58,057 nt of DNA from Caldilineaceae bacterium SB0661_bin_32 (GTDB taxonomy: Bacteria > Chloroflexota > Anaerolineae > Caldilineales > Caldilineaceae): NCBI GenBank assembly GCA_009841235.1, contig VXMH01000118.1, positions 1 through 58,057 of the forward strand, written 5' to 3'. The position numbers were made by a program, and so were the translations under genes. Below, in pieces: positions 33,938 through 42,557 of the stretch (positions are counted from its first letter, which is position 1; the number at the start of each line of letters is the position of its first letter). A model generated the notes under the pieces. The model worked only from the letters and a program-made list of their open reading frames with translations. It was not told the origin of the DNA and did no database searches.

Positions 33938-34294
33938 ATGGAAGGCAAGTTGCTGCCGCCGGTGATCTTCAATGCAATTACGATTGTGTCGATGTTGTAT
34001 GCTCTGAGCCAGATAATCTCTGATGGGCCGAGGCTCCGTTCCACCACAACCGGGATCACAATGGCGCTACAGGAACTCGCTCACGAGAGTGAGCTGGTAG
34101 ATGAAGCCTTAATCTCGTCTTTTGTGGCCGATCAGGAGCAAAGGCGGGGACTATTCAACGAAATCATCGTGGTAATGCTAACCGCGATTCTGGCCAACGT
34201 AGCTGCAAACTTTTTTGGCCGGGGAAGGCAAAAAGCGAACACGACCAGAATTCGCGAGTTGGAGGAAGAACTGCGCGGACTTCGAGGGGACTAG
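33938..34294 (+). CDS. Small membrane protein of unknown function, tandem copy 2
   Basis: Also 118 residues; it aligns without gaps to the preceding protein, with about 59 identical positions by my count. Identity is highest at PVIFN.ITIV in membrane segment 1, AILANV.AN..GRGR at the end of segment 2, and RIREL..ELRGLRGD at the C-terminus; the middle (30-75) has diverged. This pattern means the two membrane segments and the tail are under selection while the loop changes, as in a pair of interacting subunits or a duplicated sensor. It is followed after 14 bases by the converging RraA-like gene. Function is unknown. Confidence 0.78.
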   Translation: MEGKLLPPVIFNAITIVSMLYALSQIISDGPRLRSTTTGITMALQELAHESELVDEALISSFVADQEQRRGLFNEIIVVMLTAILANVAANFFGRGRQKANTTRIRELEEELRGLRGD

Positions 34295-34308
34295 CGCCTC
34301 TTCGCTCG

Positions 34309-35040
34309 CTAAACGCCCCTCTCACGACGCCACTGCTCGAACTCCGCCAGTGTTTCGTCATTGGGCGGATAGACGCCGACAATGCTGGCGCCGCCCGCAA
34401 CCTTCTCCTGGAAAAACGTCTCCCTGATCTCCTGCTCGTACCCGCCTTGGGCAACATCCTCCGCCAGACGGGCCGGGATGACGACTACGCCTTCGGCATC
34501 GCCTACGACCACATCGCCCGGTGTCACCGCCACTCCGGCGCATCCAATGGGCACCTGCATTTCAACCGGGTGGTGGGCTACAAATGAGGTTGTGGCGTGC
34601 GGCGCCCGGATATAGGTCGGTAACGCCAGCTCCCGAAAGCCAGGTGTGTCCCGCAGCGCGCCGTCGGTGACGAACCCGGCCGCGCCGCGCTGCGTGATTC
34701 GCGTCCCCAGGATATGGCCGAGAGAGGCCGCGCTTATGTCGCCGCGGGCGTCAACGACCAGCACATCTTCCGCTCCGACCGCCTCCACTGCCAGCCTCTG
34801 CACGTTCCTGGTGTTGTCGTAGCGTTCGTCCGCCAGATCTTCCCGGGCCGGAATATAGCGCAACGTGAAGGCATAACCCACCATTCGCAAATCAGGCCGC
34901 AGCGGGTACAACCCGGCCAGAAACGTGTTGCGAAAGCCATGATTCTGCAGTTGGCTCGTAAGCGTGGCCGTCGAAACCGAACGCAGCTTCTTCGTGGCGT
35001 CCGCTGAAATTTCATGCGTTCGGACTGATCTCGTCGTCAT
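34309..35040 (-). CDS. RraA family protein (HMG aldolase/oxaloacetate decarboxylase-like)
   Basis: A member of the RraA/MenG-like family, whose catabolic members cleave 4-hydroxy-4-methyl-2-oxoglutarate or related 2-oxo acids; the E. coli member inhibits RNase E. The start MTTRSVRTHEI follows a GGGAGAAG site. The family active-site features are seen: DVLVVDARGDISAASLGHILG, GFVTDGALRDTPGF (the R and D that bind substrate and metal) and VVVGDAEGVVVIPARLAEDV. At about 243 residues it is longer than regulatory RraA, and the metabolic setting with sugar-acid enzymes argues for a lyase. It is at the downstream end of the minus-strand catabolic region. Confidence 0.85.
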   Translation of the reverse strand: MTTRSVRTHEISADATKKLRSVSTATLTSQLQNHGFRNTFLAGLYPLRPDLRMVGYAFTLRYIPAREDLADERYDNTRNVQRLAVEAVGAEDVLVVDARGDISAASLGHILGTRITQRGAAGFVTDGALRDTPGFRELALPTYIRAPHATTSFVAHHPVEMQVPIGCAGVAVTPGDVVVGDAEGVVVIPARLAEDVAQGGYEQEIRETFFQEKVAGGASIVGVYPPNDETLAEFEQWRRERGV

Positions 35041-35134
35041 TCTTCTCCCAGTTCGCCTATCTGTTCGCTGTCCAAAATTGTGAAGATGCTCCGGTGGACA
35101 CATCGCTCAAGCAAGATCTGCTTGTCGCCCGTCC

Positions 35135-36271
35135 TTACTGCTCCAGCCACTTGGCCCGGCCATACTTCGCCTGGAAGTAAACGTACTCCTCCTGCCGGGG
35201 CGTGGAGACGTTGCCCGCGGAAGGATAGCGGGCGATCGCATCTTCAACGATATCCACGCCCAGGCCCGGCGTATCCGGCACGACAATCGACCCCTCGACG
35301 ATTTCCGGCTGCGGCTGCATAACCTCGTACCGCTGCGGCGCGTCGTCTTCCAGGTGCTCCAGGATGAGAAAGTTGGGCAGAGTAGCCAGCAGATGCACCG
35401 CGGCCATCTCCGCCACCGGCCCCAATGAACCGTCATGGGGAGCAAAGCCAATTCCGTGGGCTTCAGCCATCGCCGCCATCTTCTTCATCTGCATCAGCCC
35501 GCCGGCCCGGCCCGTGTCCGGCTGGATCACATCCACGATCTCCCGTTCAATCAGCTCCCGCACGCCGTAAATCTGCGTGTGGCGTTCACCCGCGGCGATC
35601 GGCAGATTGACATGACGCGCGACCTTGGCCAGGTTTTCAACGTGTTCGGGCGGCACCGGATCTTCGTAAAAGAGCAGGTCGAACTCCTCCAGTGCCTGGC
35701 CCACGCGTATCGCGTCCCGCACACTGAACCAGGGCGGGCCGTGGACGTCGGCCATCAGGTCGATCTCAGGTCCGACCGCCTCCCGCAATGTCCGTATCTT
35801 TGCGATCGGGTTGACCACGCCCCCGGTCTTGAGCCCGCTGAAGCCCCGCGCCACCAGCTCCTGCGCCCTTTCCGCCGTCTGCGCGTGCGCGTAGAGCCGG
35901 ATCCGATCCCGGATCTTGCCCCCCAGCAGATTCCAGACCGGCACGCCCAGCGCCTTCCCCTTGATGTCCCACAGGGCCATCTCGATGCCGGTTAGTGCAC
36001 CTCCTCCGACGATGCCGGTCATGCCGTGCCCCATCATCGCCAGATAGATCTTCTGCCAGATGCGCTCAATCAGAAATGGATCCTCGCCGATCACAACCTC
36101 GCGCAGGTCCTGGATTGCCGTCTCCACCACCCGCGGCCAGCCCGACGCCTCTCCGACGCCGTAGATGCCCTCATCGGTGAAGACTTTGACGAACAGCCAG
36201 TTGCGCTGCGTCCAGCCGCCGCCGGGCACGCTTGCCTGCATCAGATAGGTCTTGATGTCCGTGATTTTCAT
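35135..36271 (-). CDS. Mandelate racemase/muconate lactonizing enzyme family protein, galactonate-dehydratase-like
   Basis: An enolase-superfamily enzyme that abstracts the alpha proton of a sugar acid and eliminates water. The 378 residues match the D-galactonate dehydratase-like group. Metal ligands are seen as LMADVHGPPW (Asp), LLFYEDPVPPE (Glu) and AAGERHTQIYG (Glu), and FAPHDG supplies the catalytic His. The N-terminal capping domain has IYGVGEASGWPRVVETAIQDL and ALWDIKGKALGVPVWNLLGGK. The Lys-X-Lys motif of racemases is absent (GLKTGG), as expected for dehydratases of this type. Neighbours include an RraA-like lyase, which would fit cleavage of the resulting 2-keto-3-deoxy acid. The substrate is inferred only. 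Confidence 0.87.
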   Translation of the reverse strand: MKITDIKTYLMQASVPGGGWTQRNWLFVKVFTDEGIYGVGEASGWPRVVETAIQDLREVVIGEDPFLIERIWQKIYLAMMGHGMTGIVGGGALTGIEMALWDIKGKALGVPVWNLLGGKIRDRIRLYAHAQTAERAQELVARGFSGLKTGGVVNPIAKIRTLREAVGPEIDLMADVHGPPWFSVRDAIRVGQALEEFDLLFYEDPVPPEHVENLAKVARHVNLPIAAGERHTQIYGVRELIEREIVDVIQPDTGRAGGLMQMKKMAAMAEAHGIGFAPHDGSLGPVAEMAAVHLLATLPNFLILEHLEDDAPQRYEVMQPQPEIVEGSIVVPDTPGLGVDIVEDAIARYPSAGNVSTPRQEEYVYFQAKYGRAKWLEQ

Positions 36272-36283
36272 GGCCTGTCGGCT

Positions 36284-37048
36284 CTAGCCCCCATTGACCC
36301 CGGGCCAGTCCCGCCACATATCGTCCGGCGGAGGCTCATCCTGAACAGCCTCAAGGTCGGCCCGGCAGAAGTCGTACAAAACTGCCTGCCGCACCTGGCC
36401 CGAACGGTTGTGGCCGGCCCCGTGTCCCATGCGGTGATGCCACAGCACCACATCTCCCGCCGACCCATAAGTGTGCACCGGGTCGATCTGCAGCACAGTT
36501 CGCCACGCGTCCGTGTCCCACATCTCCTCTTTCCCGTTCAACGGGTTGAACGTGTAGGCCGTCTTGAACAAATGATAAAAATGCTTGTGGCTGCCGGACC
36601 AGACCGTGAACCCGCCGCCGTCGGGCGGCACGTCGTCCACGTAGCCCACGACACCCAGATGAAATGCGTGCGCGTCAACGTGAAAACGGGCCGGCCGCGG
36701 CGCCTTGTCCGTATCCGGGAAGACGCAGTATATCCCCCGTATACGCTCCGGAGTTACCAGCTCAGGACCGAGCAGCTGCTTTGCAACGGCCTGGAGTTCC
36801 GGATTCCCGTATAGGAGCTCGATCATCCACGGCTCACTGCTGCGGTCACGGTATTTCCACGTAAAGCGTGAGTCCGGGAAGGCGCCCACCCACGAATTCG
36901 GGTCATTCCGTATCAGGTTCTTGGGCGCCGCATTCCACCACGCGTCCCGCGTCTGGGCCATCAACCCGGGGTCCAGCACGTCACGCAGGACCAGGTAACC
37001 ATTGTCTCGAAAGAAATCTACCTGCCCGTCAGTCAGTGGTTGGTTCAT
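36284..37048 (-). CDS. Phytanoyl-CoA dioxygenase (PhyH) family protein
   Basis: An iron(II)/2-oxoglutarate-dependent oxygenase of 254 residues. The metal triad is FHVDAHAF (HxD) and the distal His in HHRMGHGAGHN; the 2-oxoglutarate-binding Arg is probably in SGQVRQAVLYDF. The start is FFRDNGYLVLRDVLDPGLM, the usual beginning of the family. Family members hydroxylate lipids, quaternary ammonium compounds, nucleosides and natural products, so the substrate stays open. It ends 12 bases before the dehydratase-like gene, in the same direction, and follows the sulfatase gene. Confidence 0.88.
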   Translation of the reverse strand: MNQPLTDGQVDFFRDNGYLVLRDVLDPGLMAQTRDAWWNAAPKNLIRNDPNSWVGAFPDSRFTWKYRDRSSEPWMIELLYGNPELQAVAKQLLGPELVTPERIRGIYCVFPDTDKAPRPARFHVDAHAFHLGVVGYVDDVPPDGGGFTVWSGSHKHFYHLFKTAYTFNPLNGKEEMWDTDAWRTVLQIDPVHTYGSAGDVVLWHHRMGHGAGHNRSGQVRQAVLYDFCRADLEAVQDEPPPDDMWRDWPGVNGG

Positions 37049-37142
37049 ATTGACTATTACCTTCTCTCCCGTTTGTCTGGACTACAACGCCCAACCTTCC
37101 TCGATCGCAAGTGAGTACTCCGGTCTCCATACGACCTAAGAC

Positions 37143-38549
37143 TCAATACGAAGAGTTCCCCGGCCCTACGGCTGCCATCCGCATCGATGGGTAGTGTGTG
37201 TTGAAGAGGCTGTGATCCCCGGACGCAACGACGATCTGCCACATCTGTCGCGTCATCGTCTCCAATCTCTCGGCATGTGCCGGATCCTGTGCCAGATTGT
37301 TCATCTCAAAGGGATCTGCGGCCAGATTGTAAAGCTCGTCATAATCGAAGCCGTTGTGGACGAATTTCCAGTCTCCGTCCCATAGCAGCCGCTGGCTGAT
37401 AATATACCGCCCGCCAAAGTATTCAGCAAAACCCTGCTGATAATCCGATGCGTCTTGCGGGCCGGCCAGTACAGGGGCAAAAGAGCGCCCGTCAATCTGG
37501 CCCAGCGGCTGCGCTCCGACCAGTTCCAGCAGCGTCTGGCCCACATCCTGCAGCCCGACGCGGGCATCGCTCACAGCCGCTTCCGCGACACCGGGCCCAG
37601 CCACCACCAAGGGAATGTTGTACGCTTCTTCGAACGCGCCGATATTCTTGCAGTACAGCCCGTGCGCGCCCAGAAAATCCCCGTGATCCGATGTCAAAAC
37701 CACGATCGTATTGTCAAGCTGTCCTGCGCGTTCCACCCGCTCCAGCAGACGCCCGAACTGCTGATCGATCTCGCTGATGGAAGCATAGTAGCAGGCCGCG
37801 GCCTCGCGGTGCTCCCGGTCCGTCCAACTGCTCCATACCTGGGCCGACCGCTTGTACAGATTCGGCTGGCCGCTCAAATCGTTGTGGACGTTCGGCTGCA
37901 GGGGGATCGAGTCTACGTCATACTGCGCGAACGCATCCTCGTGGCAGTAGAAAGGGTCATGCGGTTCGGTGAAACTGACAAAACAGCACCAGGGCGCATC
38001 GTCTTCCATTGCTGCGTCGAGAAAACCCAGCGCCGCGTCCGTCTTTTCGCCCATGCCGCGCTCGCCGGCCGGTTGATCACAGACGCCGTAGAAGCGGTTC
38101 GGATGGTAACCAGCGGGGCTCTCCAGAAACCGCTCAAGCGAAAAATTGACCGAGCCCCAGTCATGGCGCATGGCCTGCTTCCCCTGTTCCTGCCAGCCGA
38201 AGCGAGACAGCTCGTTGGAACGCTCCACATGCCATTTGCCGTAATACCCTGTGCGGTATCCGGCCTCTGTCAGCCGCTCCGCCCAGTGAGGATGTTGCGT
38301 CCGCAGCACTGCCTGATCGTCGTCAACCGTATGGACAACATAGACCACGCCGTGGTTGTGCGGCAGCAGTCCGGTCATCAGGCTTGCGCGCGCCGGCGAG
38401 CACACCGCGTTCGGCGTATACGCCCTGCGGAAACGCACCCCTCTGGCCGCCAGCCGGTCCAGATATGGGGTCTGGCACGGGTTGTCAGGCTCAAGCACGC
38501 GGCCCTGCATCTGGTCGGTCATCAGAAATAGAATATTGGGAGTAGACAC
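37143..38549 (-). CDS. Sulfatase, type I (formylglycine-dependent)
   Basis: Hydrolyses sulfate esters, probably on a carbohydrate. The signature CSPARASLMTG near residue 50 provides the cysteine to be converted to formylglycine, so a maturase (FGE or anSME) is needed from elsewhere in the genome. PNILFLMTDQMQG holds the first metal Asp; VVLTSDHGDFLGAHGL holds the distal metal Asp-His, and GKWHVE is the usual Lys-His site. No signal peptide is seen, so it acts inside the cell on imported substrate. The second of two GTG codons was taken as start, since it lies 8 bases from GAGAGGAG and the first only 2. About 468 residues, a normal length. Confidence 0.9.
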   Translation of the reverse strand: MSTPNILFLMTDQMQGRVLEPDNPCQTPYLDRLAARGVRFRRAYTPNAVCSPARASLMTGLLPHNHGVVYVVHTVDDDQAVLRTQHPHWAERLTEAGYRTGYYGKWHVERSNELSRFGWQEQGKQAMRHDWGSVNFSLERFLESPAGYHPNRFYGVCDQPAGERGMGEKTDAALGFLDAAMEDDAPWCCFVSFTEPHDPFYCHEDAFAQYDVDSIPLQPNVHNDLSGQPNLYKRSAQVWSSWTDREHREAAACYYASISEIDQQFGRLLERVERAGQLDNTIVVLTSDHGDFLGAHGLYCKNIGAFEEAYNIPLVVAGPGVAEAAVSDARVGLQDVGQTLLELVGAQPLGQIDGRSFAPVLAGPQDASDYQQGFAEYFGGRYIISQRLLWDGDWKFVHNGFDYDELYNLAADPFEMNNLAQDPAHAERLETMTRQMWQIVVASGDHSLFNTHYPSMRMAAVGPGNSSY

Positions 38550-38614
38550 AGCCACAACTCCTCTCTTGCAGAAATCGTAAGGCGTCCGGTGGCGGAAGCG
38601 TTTGAGCCTTCCCC

Positions 38615-40252
38615 TTAGTACCCGACCGCGTACCCGTCCCTCCGCGGGTCGGAGCCGCCGATCAGCGCTCCGGACTCCGGATGCACCATGATCGCCTGCG
38701 CGCTGCCCGGGCCGCCCCAGTCGCCTACCATTTCGAGCTCGTGACCTTTCCGCGCCAGCTCTTCCCGCACTTCTTCCGGAATGCGGTCTTCCACCTGCAG
38801 GTTATTGGAGCAGACATGCGGGATTGTCGATTCCATCGGATTCTGCAAACTACGCCAGCGCGGCGCGGAGACTGCCTCCTGCGGCGTCATGCCGAAATCG
38901 AGCATATGCGTAACAAGCTGCAGATTCGTCTGCACCTGCGTATCCGCGCCCGGCGTCCCACAGGTCAACACCGGCCTGCCGTCCTTCGTCACGATGACCG
39001 GATTCATCGTATGGCGCACACGCTTGCCCGGCATCAGGCAGTTCGGATGTCCCTCCTCCAAATGCCAATAGGTCATGCGGTTGTTGAGCAGGATACCCGT
39101 GTCACCCGCGACCAGGCTCGAACCAAATCCGGACTGGATGCTTTGGAGTATGCAGACCAGATTTCCCGCCCGGTCCGCCACACAAAAGCAGGTCGTGTCT
39201 TCGTGCGCTTCCGGCCCTCCGGCCGCGACGTCGACTGCCGCCCGCCCCATATCGATACGATCGGCCTGCTCAGCCGCATACGACTTTGATAGCATCCCCT
39301 CCAGCGGAATATCGACCCACTCCGGGTCCGCCATGTACTTTTCCCGGTCGGCGAAAGCCAGTTTCTTCGCCTCAACCATCAGATGGACGCTTTCGGCCGT
39401 ATTGCACCCCATGCTCTGCAGATCGAACAGCTCAACGATATTCAGCTCCTGCAGCAGGATATGCCCGCTCGAATTGGGCGGCATCTCGTAGACCTCGTGC
39501 CCGCGATAGTTGACGTGAATCGGTTCGACCCATTGCGCATGGTAATTGCCCAGATCCTCTTCAGTCAGAAGGCCGTCCCGCGCCCGGCTGAACTCAGCGA
39601 TCTCCCTGGCGATTTCCCCCTCGTAGAAGATCCTTCCGCCATCCTCGGCGATCCTGTGCAGTGTCTCGCCCAGGTTATAGTTGCACAGAATCCCGCCCGC
39701 CGGGATCGGGTCCCCGTCATTGGTATAGATGGCCCGCGTGTGCGGGTCGGCCGCGAAACGCTCGTGTTCCGCCTCCAAGCCGCTCGCCAGCAGATGGCTG
39801 ATCGGAAAACCGTCCTCACACAGCGCTATGGCGGAACGGAACACCTCCGCCAGCGGCAGCGCGCCGTACCGTTCATGCGCCAGCAGCCACCCATCCACCA
39901 ACCCGGGCACTGAGACACTGCGAATCCCCTTCATGGGGATCCCGCCATCCTGCAGATAGCGTTCGCGGGTGGCCGCCCCAGGAGCAGGACCGGTCGCGTT
40001 GACCGCGCTGACCTCCCCGGTCTCAGCCCAATAGATAAGAATAAAGCCGTCTCCGCCGACCCCCGAACCGGCCGGCTCAACCGCGCCCAGCGAGGCCGCC
40101 GCGGCAATCGCCGCGTCAACGGCATTGCCCCCGCGCATCATCGTTCGGATCCCCGCCTGCGACGCGAGCGCATGCCCTGATGTAACCATCCCGTTTCTGC
40201 CCATCACAGACGGGCGAAATGCCGAAGCTGTAATACCATGTGGGGACTGCAT
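38615..40252 (-). CDS. Gamma-glutamyltransferase family protein, copy 1
   Basis: An Ntn-hydrolase made as a 545-residue precursor that cuts itself before a threonine. The nucleophile is the first Thr of EDTTCFCVADRAG, near residue 353, preceded by a large-subunit portion with GGNAVDAAIAAA, GVGGDGF and a small subunit with GSSLVAGDTGILLNNRM and VLTCGTPGADTQ. Substrates are glutathione and other gamma-glutamyl compounds, but close relatives include cephalosporin acylases and uncharacterised amidases. No signal peptide is seen, unlike periplasmic GGT. It starts after a GGAGGTG site and lies 75 bases after a second family member. Confidence 0.9.
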   Translation of the reverse strand: MQSPHGITASAFRPSVMGRNGMVTSGHALASQAGIRTMMRGGNAVDAAIAAAASLGAVEPAGSGVGGDGFILIYWAETGEVSAVNATGPAPGAATRERYLQDGGIPMKGIRSVSVPGLVDGWLLAHERYGALPLAEVFRSAIALCEDGFPISHLLASGLEAEHERFAADPHTRAIYTNDGDPIPAGGILCNYNLGETLHRIAEDGGRIFYEGEIAREIAEFSRARDGLLTEEDLGNYHAQWVEPIHVNYRGHEVYEMPPNSSGHILLQELNIVELFDLQSMGCNTAESVHLMVEAKKLAFADREKYMADPEWVDIPLEGMLSKSYAAEQADRIDMGRAAVDVAAGGPEAHEDTTCFCVADRAGNLVCILQSIQSGFGSSLVAGDTGILLNNRMTYWHLEEGHPNCLMPGKRVRHTMNPVIVTKDGRPVLTCGTPGADTQVQTNLQLVTHMLDFGMTPQEAVSAPRWRSLQNPMESTIPHVCSNNLQVEDRIPEEVREELARKGHELEMVGDWGGPGSAQAIMVHPESGALIGGSDPRRDGYAVGY

Positions 40253-40305
40253 ACCGCACCTCCAACTATCTGATACGCATTACTTGGTGACTTCCAAGTC
40301 TGGCA

Positions 40306-40326
40306 ACTGATCACCGACCACTACCG
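40306..40326. repeat. Intergenic ACTGACCACT-type repeat, weaker copy
   Basis: ACTGATCACCGACCACTACC lies one base from the stop codon of the second gamma-glutamyltransferase gene. It has the same orientation and relation to the gene on its right as the copies at 1660 and 13605 but two to three differences. Confidence 0.35.
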
Positions 40327-40327
40327 T

Positions 40328-42064
40328 TCACCGCCCCATCGCATAGGCAATCTGCCCACGCGGCGAGGCGCCCGCTGCGATCAGACCGCTCGCGGGGTCA
40401 AACGTGATGGCAAGCACCTTGCCATGGGACCATTCCCCGCCCACCGCAATCTCGTGGCCTCGCTCGCTGAGCGCGTCCCGTACGGTTTCGGGAATGCGCG
40501 CCTCCAGCGTAAGGCTGCCAGGCCTGGCGTTGTGCGGGTAGAAGGAATTGGGGAAATGGTTTGTGTGGAAATTGGGCGCGTCAATCGCCTCCTGAAGGTT
40601 CATGCCGAAGTCGATTACGTTGAGGAAGAACTGCAGCGTCCACTGGTCCTGGGAATCGCCGCCCGGCGTGCCGAAAGCCATGAAGGGTTCGCCGTCCTTT
40701 GTCGCCAGCGACGGCGTAAGCGTTGTACGCGGCCGTTTTCGGGGCACAAGTGCATTGGCGTGGTTCGGGTCCAGGTAGAACATCTGCCCGCGCGTCCCCA
40801 GCGGGAAGCCCAGCCCTTCGATGACCGGCGATGACGGAATCCAGCCGCCGCTGGGCGTTGCCGCGAACAGATTGCCCTCGTGATCGACTGCATCTACGTG
40901 CGTCGTATCGCCCGTGTAGACGTTCGGGTCCGCTTCCGCATGCGTGGGCGTGCTGGCTGGCGCATCGCCCGGCCGCAACTCCAGTGAAGCCCGCTGCGCG
41001 TCGATCAGGTCGCGGCGCCCGGCCGCATACGCCTTGGACAGCAGACGTTCGAGCGGAACCTCCACAAAGTCCGGGTCCCCGTAGTACTGTTCACGGTCGG
41101 CGAATGCCAGCTTGGATGCTTCGACCACGGTGTGGACGTAGTCGGCTGAATTGTGTTCGAACGCGCCGAGATCAAAGCCCTCGAGCAGCGCCAACTGCTG
41201 CAGAAAGACGGGACCCTGACACCAGGTGTTACACTTGTGTACATCGTAACCGCGATAGTTGAACGAGACCGGCGACTCCACCTTGGTGGTGTATTCGTGA
41301 AAGTCGGCTTCTGCCAGGAGCCCTGTGTTGCACTGCCCACTGGCGTCGCGCACCTCCGTATCGCGCTGGAAGGCGACGATCTTTTCGGCGATAGGACCCT
41401 TATAGAAATAGTCGCGCGCCGCGGCTATCCCCGCCTCTCGACCGAGGTGGCTGTTGCGTATCTCCGCGTCGACCGTTGCCTTGAACGTCTCCGCCCAGTC
41501 CGGATTGGCCAGGAACTCGCCCACCTCCGGCGCCCGCCCGTTCGGCAGGTAAGCCCGCGCCGAACTGGGCCATTCGTTCTCGAATTTCTCCTTGAGTTTG
41601 ATCAATGAACCTTGCAGCCCCGGATAGACCGGAAACCCGTCTTCCGTCAGCTCGATCGTCGGCTCCAATACATCCTTGAGCCGCAAGCGGCCAAACTGCT
41701 CCAGCGCTGTCGTCCACGAGCCGAACGCGCCCGGCACGGTCGCCGGCAGAAAGCCGTCGCCCGGTATGATCTCGATCCCCTGAGAGCGGAACCAGGCGAT
41801 GGTCGCGGCCTTCGGCGCGTAGCCCTGCCCGTTGACGGCATACGCCCGGCGCTGCCGCGCGCAATAGATGAGGATGGGGACCTCGCCCCCGATGCCGTTT
41901 GACTGCGGCTCCAGCACATTGAGCGCGAATCCGGCGGCCACACCGGCATCGATCGCATTGCCGCCTCGCTCCAACATGCGGGAGCCCGCGGCCGCCGCCA
42001 GATAATGACCGGCCGAGACGACGCCATGGCGGCCCATGAAAACCGGGCGTGTTGTAAATGACAT
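40328..42064 (-). CDS. Gamma-glutamyltransferase family protein, copy 2
   Basis: A second Ntn-hydrolase, 578 residues from the start MSFTTRPVFMGRHGVV, which has an AGGGAG site; the longer upstream reading is not homologous. GGNAIDAGVAAGFALN, IGGEVPILIY and HTVVEASKLAFADREQYYGDP mark the large subunit; TGDTTHVDAVDHEGNLFAATPSGG holds the nucleophilic Thr. The segment corresponding to GILLNN is different (GTRGQMFYLDP), so its specificity is probably not that of classical GGT. It differs widely from copy 1, so the pair is not a recent duplication; both may act on different gamma-glutamyl or amide intermediates of the same pathway. Confidence 0.88.
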   Translation of the reverse strand: MSFTTRPVFMGRHGVVSAGHYLAAAAGSRMLERGGNAIDAGVAAGFALNVLEPQSNGIGGEVPILIYCARQRRAYAVNGQGYAPKAATIAWFRSQGIEIIPGDGFLPATVPGAFGSWTTALEQFGRLRLKDVLEPTIELTEDGFPVYPGLQGSLIKLKEKFENEWPSSARAYLPNGRAPEVGEFLANPDWAETFKATVDAEIRNSHLGREAGIAAARDYFYKGPIAEKIVAFQRDTEVRDASGQCNTGLLAEADFHEYTTKVESPVSFNYRGYDVHKCNTWCQGPVFLQQLALLEGFDLGAFEHNSADYVHTVVEASKLAFADREQYYGDPDFVEVPLERLLSKAYAAGRRDLIDAQRASLELRPGDAPASTPTHAEADPNVYTGDTTHVDAVDHEGNLFAATPSGGWIPSSPVIEGLGFPLGTRGQMFYLDPNHANALVPRKRPRTTLTPSLATKDGEPFMAFGTPGGDSQDQWTLQFFLNVIDFGMNLQEAIDAPNFHTNHFPNSFYPHNARPGSLTLEARIPETVRDALSERGHEIAVGGEWSHGKVLAITFDPASGLIAAGASPRGQIAYAMGR

Positions 42065-42120
42065 TGGTTTGCTCCCTATGCGTGGGCCCATGCCCATCTC
42101 TTGAAGGGGCCGGCGCCGCT

Positions 42121-42441
42121 TTACTTGTCCCAGTCTGCGCGTGGCGGCCAGAGGACAGATGCCCCTATGGCTTTGCCTTCGGGGCGCTCGGCCACCCAAT
42201 CCTCGGTAGTATCCCGCCACCTGATGAAGTGAGGCGTCTGCATGTGCGCCTGGAACGCGGCCTCGTCCTCATAGACCTCATAGAGCCAGATCTTGTTCGG
42301 GTCGTCGCCATCCCGGATCACGTCAAATCGCAGACAACCGGGCTCATGTTGCACCGAACCCTGGGCGTCCAGCAATATCTCTTCGATGAACCGTTCCGTA
42401 AACTCTTCCTTGATCTTTAAGGGGGCAATGATGACATACAT
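42121..42441 (-). CDS. Antibiotic biosynthesis monooxygenase (ABM) domain protein
   Basis: A 106-residue dimeric alpha/beta-barrel protein of the ABM family, like LsrG and other small isomerases or cofactor-free oxygenases. Typical are MYVIIAPLKIKEEFTERFIEEI at the start, EPGCLRFDVIRDGDDPNKIWLYEVYEDEAAFQAHMQTPHF in the middle (E..Y.D..A...H...PH). A GAGGAGAG site is 7 bases before the ATG. Placed between an adenosine-deaminase-like gene and the gamma-glutamyltransferases, it may handle a reactive dicarbonyl or quinone-like intermediate. That is inference. Confidence 0.85.
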   Translation of the reverse strand: MYVIIAPLKIKEEFTERFIEEILLDAQGSVQHEPGCLRFDVIRDGDDPNKIWLYEVYEDEAAFQAHMQTPHFIRWRDTTEDWVAERPEGKAIGASVLWPPRADWDK

Positions 42442-42557
42442 GACAGTCTCTCTCCTCTAAGAGATTATGGAAGTAATGGGATTGTCGGGTGACTGCTGTT
42501 GGGAGTGGGTGCTGTCTACACTGTGGTAGCCTATCACAGTTTAAGGCAGTTTGCGAC

